Source: Prosthecobacter sp. (GTDB lineage: Bacteria > Verrucomicrobiota > Verrucomicrobiia > Verrucomicrobiales > Verrucomicrobiaceae). From it: DNA of 38,228 nucleotides. Shown in pieces: positions 32,142 to 38,228 of the stretch; position 1 is the first letter of the stretch; the number at the start of each line of letters is the position of its first letter. Position numbers and translations under genes: made by a program. Below the pieces are notes generated by a model. That model searched no databases, was not told the DNA's origin, and was given only the letters and a program-made list of their open reading frames with translations. Location: NCBI RefSeq assembly GCF_029946185.1, contig NZ_JAQSEA010000147.1, positions 1 to 38,228 of the forward strand, read 5' to 3'.

Positions 32142-33686
32142 TCACACAGATGCTCGTCCCTTCAACGGCACACGCACATCCTTCGCCTTCGGATTCATCG
32201 CGGTGATGCTGTTGAGGAAACTGATCGTGACATTGTCCCCGTCAAACACACACGTCACCACATCACTGTGCGGAGTCTCATAGTAGCGCCATTGCATCAC
32301 CAGCGTACGCTCATCCTTCCACGCCGTACTCGCAGCGATCTTGGATGGCGCAGGTTGCTTCGGCATTCCTCCAGAAATCAAACGCGGCGGCGTGCCAGGA
32401 AAGGTCGCTACACCACGCAGCCACGTTCCGACCCCGCAGGTGATCGTATGATTGTCCGCAGTAAAAGTGCAGCCATTGTCATCAAAGCCAAACGACGCCT
32501 CTTTGAGTCCGAGACCATTGCTCTCCAGCTTGAATTTTTTGCTCACCGCCGCGGGCGAAGTCTTGCTGCCCTGCTGCGGCACGAGCGCCAGCGTCTTGAG
32601 CCTGCTCAAATCAGCCACTTGTGGCTCTTTGGAACCTATGGCAGGCAGCAGGTGCTTCCACACCAGATCCAGTTGCCCCTGCATGTTCTTGTTCTCACTC
32701 GTCATCACGATCACCGCCTCCTGCTCTGGCAGCACAATCGTGAACTGACCAAACGCCCCATCGCCACGGAAGCCGCTGCCCTGGCAGCGCCAGAATTGGT
32801 AGCCATAGCCCTGCAGCCAGTCGTTCTGCGCCTTGGGCCGGTCCTTCTTGTCTCCGCCCGGTTGCTGAATATGAAAACGAGTCGCCTCCTCCACCCACGC
32901 CGCAGGCAGCAGTTGTTCACCGTTCCACATGCCCTTTTGCAGCAGGAACTGGCCAAATTTCGCAAGCCCCTCCGTCTGAATGCTCAGCCCCCAGCCACCC
33001 GTGTTGATCCCATGCGGGCAGGTCTCCCACTTCATGCCTTTGATCCCCAGCGGCGCAAGTAAACGCGGCGTCAGATAATCCAGCACCGTCTGGTGCGTGA
33101 GCCGCTGCACAATGGCGGAGCACATGTACGTGGCGACGCTGTTGTACATGAACTGCGTCCCCGGCTTGTGCGCAATGTTCTGCGCCAGAAACGTCCGCGC
33201 CCAGTCCTCAGATTTCACGCACACCTGCGTCGGCTCCTTCTCATGGCCGGTGGACATCGTCAGCAGATCCTTCACCCGCATGGCCGCCAGGTTCTCGCTG
33301 ATCGTCGCCGGCAGATCATCCGCAAAAAACGACACCACCTTGTCCTCCACGTTCAGCTTCCCTTCGGTCACCGCAAATCCCACCGCCGTGGAGGTGAAGC
33401 TCTTGCTCATCGAGTACATCGTATGCACGAACTCCGGCCCATACGGTTTCCACCACCCTTCCGCGATCACCTTGCCATGCCGCAGCATCATAAAGCTGTG
33501 CAGTTCAAACTTCTCACGCTCGACGGCATCGATGAAATCCAGTATCCCCTTGGCAGCAACACCCTGCGCCTCCGGCGTGCTGCGCGCCAGTTGCAGGCTC
33601 GTCTCCTCCGCAAAAACCTGCGGAATCCACAGGCTGAACGGAGCAAGGCTGGCAGTGCGAAGAAAGGCGCGGCGTGAGGTGATCAT
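32142..33686 (-). CDS. Tat-exported serine hydrolase (class C beta-lactamase family)
   Basis: The 514-residue product has a twin-arginine signal (MITSRRAFLRTASLAPFSLW). The beta-lactamase/DD-peptidase catalytic motif SxxK is SMSK (Ser92, Lys95), and the second motif tyrosine is in FMYNSVATY (Tyr181). Family members range from D-Ala-D-Ala peptidases to esterases; there is no sign that this is a drug-resistance enzyme. The C-terminal 130 residues (from about SKKFKLESNGLGLKEASF) form an extra beta-rich domain. The start is set at 33686 because the longer frame to 34001 runs through the dispersed repeat and lacks a signal peptide. It precedes the metallopeptidase gene and may be co-transcribed with it. 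Confidence 0.9.
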   Translation of the reverse strand: MITSRRAFLRTASLAPFSLWIPQVFAEETSLQLARSTPEAQGVAAKGILDFIDAVEREKFELHSFMMLRHGKVIAEGWWKPYGPEFVHTMYSMSKSFTSTAVGFAVTEGKLNVEDKVVSFFADDLPATISENLAAMRVKDLLTMSTGHEKEPTQVCVKSEDWARTFLAQNIAHKPGTQFMYNSVATYMCSAIVQRLTHQTVLDYLTPRLLAPLGIKGMKWETCPHGINTGGWGLSIQTEGLAKFGQFLLQKGMWNGEQLLPAAWVEEATRFHIQQPGGDKKDRPKAQNDWLQGYGYQFWRCQGSGFRGDGAFGQFTIVLPEQEAVIVMTSENKNMQGQLDLVWKHLLPAIGSKEPQVADLSRLKTLALVPQQGSKTSPAAVSKKFKLESNGLGLKEASFGFDDNGCTFTADNHTITCGVGTWLRGVATFPGTPPRLISGGMPKQPAPSKIAASTAWKDERTLVMQWRYYETPHSDVVTCVFDGDNVTISFLNSITAMNPKAKDVRVPLKGRASV

Positions 33687-33748
33687 AAAAACGAGATTAC
33701 AATGAGTCAGCCATGAAAGGCACTCAATTTTTGAGACTTGCATAAAAG

Positions 33749-33975
33749 TCAGACGTCCTGGTCTTGAAGGCCAACGGCCTTCCGTAATATAGCCCAGGGG
33801 TGCCGAGCTTGAGCGAGTGCTCCCCTGGGTCAGCAGCACACGACCGGAAAGCAAACCCAGAGCTTCGTTACATGCCCTGCCTGCCAGCAGCGTCTGCAAT
33901 GAGCCCCGCCGCGCGCAGAGCGTGCCGCCAGCCCCAAAACCCACGATCCCCCTTAACCGCGTGCCATTCGAGTCC
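33749..33975. repeat. Dispersed intergenic repeat, long copy with two hairpins
   Basis: The element begins near GTCAGACGTCCTG. It holds a hairpin AAGGCC-AAC-GGCCTT (33767-33781), then arms CCCAGGGG (33793-33800) and CCCCTGGG (33822-33829) around a 21-base loop. The right third (from 33886) is shared with 24161-24250. It lies in the gap between the glycoside-hydrolase-like gene and the serine hydrolase. Its frames are open on the minus strand, which gives the serine hydrolase a false 105-residue extension. Confidence 0.75.
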
Positions 33976-33997
33976 GGCAGACACGCCAAGCAAGAGA

Positions 33998-35806
33998 TCA
34001 AAATCCCGTGTTCGGAAACCAGCGGCTGAAGTAGTTCTCATCCAGTCGCGTTAGCGGAATCGTCAACGGTTCAGGCACCCCGTTCTTGGCCCAGCGCAGC
34101 AGATCATCGCGATGTCCGAGCTTGCCCAGCACATCAAACACATTCCCGGGGGAGTTGTCCGGCCAGCCCTTCATCACCTGCGGGTCCCAGATCGCGACGC
34201 CCGGGTCTCCTGCGGCAAGATAGCCCGCAGCCTGCTTGCACAGCTCCTTCGGCTTGCCCGTTTTCCAGGCGATCACCATCGGGTAGGCCTTCGTCTTCGT
34301 GCCCTTCGTAATGCGCCGATAGTAGTCCATGTCGATCTTCCCAGGCGTCTTTTCAAATGACGTATGATACGCAAACCACGTCGTCGCCAGATCATCGACA
34401 AGCCCGCGCTGAATCCAGTTCGGCAGATCAAGCCCCCAGCGCTGGTTGTCCTTCTCCTTCGCAAAGGTGCCGAGCGAAATCTTATAGCGCTCTTTGCGGC
34501 CCTGCTTCGCCGCCGTTTCATCCAGCAGCGCACGCACCTCCGTCATGAAGTCAGTCATGATCGCCGCACGCGTCGCGTGGATGCGCGGATCATCGTCCTC
34601 CACGGCTTTGGCATCAGCGTTGTGCATCGCTTTGAAGCGTTCGCAAAACGCATCCTCCCACAGCATCAGCGGCATGCCGCGATTAAACACAAAGCCCACG
34701 CCCTCCGGCTGCAGCTCCAGCGTTTCACGGAAGACCTCGATCAAATGCTTCCTCACTTCGGGGTTGGCATAGCTCATGAAAAACGTCGGCGTGCCATCGC
34801 GGTCAAAACAGCGCCACTCGGGATGCGCGTAGAAAAACTTGCTGTTGAAAGTCTCCTCATACGGCATCGATCCCACCCAGCCCGCAGGCCGCAGCATCAC
34901 ATGAAACTCCGCACCCTGCGCCTTCGCCGCATCGCGCGCCACCTTCAGCGGATGGACCCCTTTCTTGAACAGCGTCTCCAGCGACTTGGTGTAGATCGCA
35001 TAAGTGCCGTTGGGAAAATCAACGGTTCCTTCGCCCGCATAGGTGCCGACCTTGCTCGGATAGCACACCAGGTCAGCCCCGGTCACCTGAAACCACCACT
35101 TGCCAATGTCCGTGCTTTCAAAGCCACGAAATTCCTCCGCCAGTTCCTCCGCCGTCGTCGGCTTGAACGGCCAGATCCAGCTATGTCCATCAAACGTGGC
35201 GATGGAAGTTCGATGCTTCGATTTGGCCTGGCTCCCCGCCACCTCAGCCTCTGTCAGCGGCACCACCTTTACATAGCAAACCGTCGCCGGCAGTCCCGGC
35301 ATCGGCGCGATCTCCAGCGCCTGTCCGTTTAAATTCGCCACCATGAGGTAGCACTCCTGAATCACCGCACGGCGGTTCTTCATCAGCGCCAGATTGTTCG
35401 CCATGCGCTTGAACACCGGCTCATCGCTCAGCTTTGCCTTGATGCCATTGCCGCCAATGTTGAATCCCCCCGAAGTCGTCGCCAGACCCACATACACCGC
35501 ATGCCAGCCACGCTCCGCCAGCGGCAGCTTGACCACTGGCGGATTCGTGCTGCTGTAGATCGACAGCGCCGTCCCTTTCATCTCCGCCGTGGTGAAGGGA
35601 ATCATCTTCCATTTCCCTTTCTGCCGCTTCCCTGTGATCAGCGCGTCTGCGGGCTCCATCTTCGAAAGCTCGGTGATCACCGTGGCCTTCGCTACTTGTG
35701 AAAAGCTGCGTGAGTCATGGGCGAAAAACTCGGGCGGACTTGTGCCGGCGCTTTCCGCATGGGCAGCTCCGATGACGAGAGCAAGAAAAAGTGTGAGCCG
35801 TTTCAT
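33998..35806 (-). CDS. Secreted glycoside-hydrolase-like (TIM-barrel) protein, unassigned
   Basis: The 602-residue product has a signal peptide (MKRLTLFLALVIGAAHA). Residues about 20-190 form a beta-rich N-terminal region. The rest looks like a TIM barrel: GAEFHVMLRPAGWVGSMPYE, EWRCFDRDGTPTFFMSYANPEVRKHLIEVFRE, EGVGFVFNRGMPLMLWEDAF and GDPGVAIWDPQVMKGWPDNS. The pattern, with R(D/E)GTP followed by S-NPEVR, resembles the GHL10/DUF187-type glycoside-hydrolase-like proteins. I cannot place catalytic acids with confidence. ATG 35806 is preferred over a GTG six bases upstream. No terminator is seen after the stop, where the dispersed repeat begins within about 25 bases. The substrate is unknown. 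Confidence 0.75.
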   Translation of the reverse strand: MKRLTLFLALVIGAAHAESAGTSPPEFFAHDSRSFSQVAKATVITELSKMEPADALITGKRQKGKWKMIPFTTAEMKGTALSIYSSTNPPVVKLPLAERGWHAVYVGLATTSGGFNIGGNGIKAKLSDEPVFKRMANNLALMKNRRAVIQECYLMVANLNGQALEIAPMPGLPATVCYVKVVPLTEAEVAGSQAKSKHRTSIATFDGHSWIWPFKPTTAEELAEEFRGFESTDIGKWWFQVTGADLVCYPSKVGTYAGEGTVDFPNGTYAIYTKSLETLFKKGVHPLKVARDAAKAQGAEFHVMLRPAGWVGSMPYEETFNSKFFYAHPEWRCFDRDGTPTFFMSYANPEVRKHLIEVFRETLELQPEGVGFVFNRGMPLMLWEDAFCERFKAMHNADAKAVEDDDPRIHATRAAIMTDFMTEVRALLDETAAKQGRKERYKISLGTFAKEKDNQRWGLDLPNWIQRGLVDDLATTWFAYHTSFEKTPGKIDMDYYRRITKGTKTKAYPMVIAWKTGKPKELCKQAAGYLAAGDPGVAIWDPQVMKGWPDNSPGNVFDVLGKLGHRDDLLRWAKNGVPEPLTIPLTRLDENYFSRWFPNTGF

Positions 35807-35868
35807 GCGCACAAAACGAGTCGGACCGGCTTTTGCTTGCGCGCCACCTGATAAACCAACTTCGTCGC

Positions 35869-36960
35869 CTACCGCAGCGCCACCGCCTTCACCCCGCTCA
35901 TCGGATAATGCGTCACCGCATCCCAGGCCAGCTCTTGCAGCAGCGCATTGAGTTCAGCCGCCTGTGGCACGTCCTTTAAAGCTGCTGGCACCGGCAGGCC
36001 AACCGGCGTGCGCTGATAGATCGCCCCGAAGTGGCAGTAGGTCACCAGCACAGACAGCGCCGGCATCGGGTGCCCGAGATCGTCCTTGAACAAATCCGCC
36101 TGCTTCGTGATGCCCGGCGCTTTGCCTTCGATCACACGCTCCCGCAGCGCAAACACCGCATCAGTGACCGGGACAATGCAGACCGCCTCCTTGCCCACCG
36201 CCGCGTTGAGCGCAGTCACCTGGGCTTCGAGTTGTTTGAGCCATTGCTCGCGCTGCATGTCGTGCAGCTTCCGCAGGCTTTCCAGCGTGGCGTCATTGCG
36301 CATGGCGTTATGAAATTCACCCGTCAGATTGCCATCCCGTGCCGGCCATGACGCCTGTACCAGCACACGCAGTTTCGGATTCTTCTCCAGACCCAGCTTG
36401 GTGAAGTTGTCGATGCCCTCATCCGGCAGCAGCATGTGTGGCGAGACCGTCAGCACATCCACACTGCCTCCGCGCAGTGCCTTCTTCGCGAGATTGTTCT
36501 CATCCGGCATCTCCCAGTGCTGCAGCGTCCGCGAGCCACCAATCATCTGCCTCCCCGCATCCTCATAGCCTATGCCCGCCGCCTCCACCATCTTCGGCAG
36601 CATGCTGGCGGTGAAAATCATGAAGCTGTGAGCACACACAAACACTCGCGGTCCGGCGGGCAAACCGAGCGCCGCAGGTGTGGTAAATTCCCCGGGCTGG
36701 CTGGTATTGGCACCCTTCGACTTGGATTTGCTGGCCAGCAGCGCCTTCAGCTCCGGGTGCGCCTCCAGATATTTCAGCGCCTCTTCCACTGAGAGCGCAC
36801 CGTTCTTGTCCGCATCCGCTTCGGGGTAAAGTTTGAGCGCCTGTGCCAGCCGCACTTCGATGCCGGTCTTCTTTTCGCCCGTTGTCGCCACTTGCGCGAC
36901 CAGCCACTTGGCTCCCAGTGCGAAGGTGGCTGCGATCAGGATGCGAAAAGTTGATTTCAT
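35869..36960 (-). CDS. Secreted EF-hand protein with SGNH-hydrolase-like domain, unassigned
   Basis: The 363-residue product has a signal peptide or anchor (MKSTFRILIAATFALGAKWL). One EF-hand calcium loop follows at residues 49-60, DADKNGALSVEE (Asp49, Asp51, Asn53, Glu60). After a Ser/Lys-rich linker comes a domain starting GPRVFVCAHSFMIFTASMLPKM, with GGSRTLQHWEMPDE and DVLTVSPHMLLPDEGIDNF. This recalls SGNH-like secreted proteins common in Planctomycetes and Verrucomicrobia, but the usual GDS block is replaced by AHSF, so activity is uncertain. The start at 36960 is chosen for the signal peptide; the longer frame to 37140 overlaps the fhs upstream region. It is divergent from fhs, 191 bases apart. 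Confidence 0.75.
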   Translation of the reverse strand: MKSTFRILIAATFALGAKWLVAQVATTGEKKTGIEVRLAQALKLYPEADADKNGALSVEEALKYLEAHPELKALLASKSKSKGANTSQPGEFTTPAALGLPAGPRVFVCAHSFMIFTASMLPKMVEAAGIGYEDAGRQMIGGSRTLQHWEMPDENNLAKKALRGGSVDVLTVSPHMLLPDEGIDNFTKLGLEKNPKLRVLVQASWPARDGNLTGEFHNAMRNDATLESLRKLHDMQREQWLKQLEAQVTALNAAVGKEAVCIVPVTDAVFALRERVIEGKAPGITKQADLFKDDLGHPMPALSVLVTYCHFGAIYQRTPVGLPVPAALKDVPQAAELNALLQELAWDAVTHYPMSGVKAVALR

Positions 36961-37151
36961 AGGGGGAGACGGGCGATGAAGACGTGGCAACCTGCCGCTT
37001 ATATCATCGGCATGACTCCCGGCGCTTGTGTCGCTTCTGAGCCTCACTCCTTCTACGCAGCGGGTGGCTGGGAGGAGCCCTCGAAATTTTTGCTCTTGGA
37101 AAAGCCTTTGCTTCATCGCTGGCCTTGCCATTCTGCGCACCTCCTTCCCGC

Positions 37152-38228
37152 ATGCATCCGGACATCTCCCCCATCGCCGCCGACCTAGGCATTGCGCCTG
37201 AGCACCTCATTCTACATGGCCGCCACATGGCCAAGGTCAGTCTCAAGGCCCTGCACGATAAACCGCAGCGTGGCAAACTCATCCTCGTCTCCGCCATCAC
37301 CCCTACACCGGCAGGAGAGGGGAAAACGACCGTCTCCATTGGCCTCGCCCAGGGATTGAAGAAAATCGGGCAAAGCGCCGCCCTCGCGCTCCGCCAGCCA
37401 TCCATGGGTCCGGTGTTTGGCCGCAAAGGCGGCGCCACCGGCGGCGGCAAAAGCACCGTCCTGCCCGCGCATTCCATCAATCTGCACTTCACCGGCGACT
37501 TCCATGCCATCACCTGCGCGCACAACCTGCTCTCCGCCGTGATCGACAATCAGCTCTTCCTCGGCGAGGCGCGGCTCTCTCCTGAGCGCGTGCTGTGGAA
37601 GCGTGTCATGGACATGAACGACCGCGCCCTGCGCAGCGTGCGCACCGCCGTCGGCAAGCCGACCGAACGCGCCACCGGCTTCGACATCACCGCCGCCTCC
37701 GAGATCATGGCCATCATGTGCCTCGCCGAATCACTGCCGGATTTACGCCGTCGTCTCGAACGCATCGTCGTCGGCTTCACCGCCGAGGGCGATCCCGTCT
37801 ATGCCAAGGAGTTCCGCGTCACAGGTGCCATGCTGGCCCTGCTGCGCGAGGCCCTGCCGCCCAATCTCGTGCAAAGCGTCGAAGGCGTACCCGCCTTCCT
37901 GCACGGCGGACCCTTTGCCAACATCGCCCACGGCTGCAATTCCGTGCTCGCCACCCGCATGGCGCTCGCCCACGCCGACTACGCAGTCACAGAGGCCGGA
38001 TTCGCCTTCGATCTCGGCGGGGAAAAATTCATGCACATCAAGTGCCGTCAAAGCGGCCTCGCGCCTGCGGCCATCGTCATCGTGGCCACCGTGCGTGCCC
38101 TCAAGATGCACGGCGGCGTGCCGCTGGACCAGCTCACTCAGACCGACACCGCTGCCCTCAGCCGTGGCTTGGAAAATCTCGCCGCGCATCTGGACAGCGC
38201 CGCCCACTTCCAGCGTCCCGTCATCGTG
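37152..38228 (+). CDS. fhs: Formate-tetrahydrofolate ligase (partial, cut by window end)
   Basis: The visible 359 codons encode the N-terminal two-thirds of formyltetrahydrofolate synthetase (usual length about 555). The enzyme joins formate to tetrahydrofolate using ATP in one-carbon metabolism in the cytoplasm. The ATP-binding loop is TPAGEGKTT (about residues 52-60). Other family blocks are [39 protein letters not shown] and [13 protein letters not shown]. In this copy the stretch after GGATGGG is KSTVLPAHS instead of the more usual tyrosine- or valine-rich form. ATG 37152 ([13 protein letters not shown]) is the first start that gives the family N terminus. There is no Shine-Dalgarno site. 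The frame is open to the last base. Confidence 0.95.
   Translation, partial: MHPDISPIAADLGIAPEHLILHGRHMAKVSLKALHDKPQRGKLILVSAITPTPAGEGKTTVSIGLAQGLKKIGQSAALALRQPSMGPVFGRKGGATGGGKSTVLPAHSINLHFTGDFHAITCAHNLLSAVIDNQLFLGEARLSPERVLWKRVMDMNDRALRSVRTAVGKPTERATGFDITAASEIMAIMCLAESLPDLRRRLERIVVGFTAEGDPVYAKEFRVTGAMLALLREALPPNLVQSVEGVPAFLHGGPFANIAHGCNSVLATRMALAHADYAVTEAGFAFDLGGEKFMHIKCRQSGLAPAAIVIVATVRALKMHGGVPLDQLTQTDTAALSRGLENLAAHLDSAAHFQRPVIV

Noticed and set aside
32142..34001. A longer serine hydrolase frame starting at 34001
   Set aside because: The extra 105 codons lie in the dispersed repeat. The Tat signal starts at 33686.

Overview
The window looks like chromosomal DNA of a member of the Verrucomicrobiota, probably close to Prosthecobacter or Verrucomicrobium. 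This is inferred from gene content, not from a marker gene. The signs are SLA1-homology (SHD1) domains fused to a secreted cytochrome c and to a cyclase-like protein, DUF1080, sulfatase and sialate O-acetylesterase enzymes, EF-hand secreted proteins, high GC coding sequence, and mostly absent Shine-Dalgarno sites. No rRNA, tRNA, CRISPR array, prophage or transposase gene was seen.

Layout. 1-419 holds no gene I can support. 420-2829 (minus) has a small four-helix membrane protein and an assimilatory sulfite reductase with its own terminator. 2967-5837 (plus) is a tight three-gene secreted cassette: a coiled-coil lipoprotein, a cytochrome c with SHD1, and SHD1 plus squalene-cyclase-type repeats. 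5855-8180 is a divergent pair, an AlkC-like DNA glycosylase and a class I/II aminotransferase. 8199-15182 (minus) is a sulfur-acquisition locus: Rrf2 regulator, YezD, AlgE-like porin, sulfate-binding protein, M14-type hydrolase, CysT, CysW and a short CysA. Two related, base-pair-conserving inverted-repeat elements lie between yezD and the porin. 15287-19486 carries a sialate O-acetylesterase, a TerC-family membrane protein, and a TPR protein with a small membrane protein upstream. 19657-22450 has a PlsC-type acyltransferase, a sulfatase and a DUF1080 protein.

22588-23991 is ahcY (S-adenosylhomocysteine hydrolase), preceded by a near-perfect promoter -35 box and a long palindrome, and followed by a terminator. 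After it come a degenerate copy of a dispersed repeat, a 31-residue lysine-rich gene and an inverted repeat. 24850-31008 encodes a phosphorelay of a PAS histidine kinase, a single-domain response regulator and a large hybrid kinase. 31018-36960 (minus) has a zinc-ribbon metallopeptidase, a Tat-exported serine hydrolase, a full copy of the dispersed repeat, a secreted glycoside-hydrolase-like protein and an EF-hand secreted protein. The window ends inside fhs (formate-tetrahydrofolate ligase).

How the genes fit together. Sulfate import (porin, Sbp, CysTWA), sulfite reduction (CysI), YezD and an Rrf2 regulator form a sulfur-assimilation module. A similar ACTTG-type motif occurs upstream of all three units, suggesting one regulon. 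AhcY and Fhs serve methyl and one-carbon metabolism. The most unusual items are the paired structured elements in the sulfur locus, the triple SHD1-like cassette, the M14 hydrolase inside the sulfate transporter operon, and the palindromic operator of ahcY.
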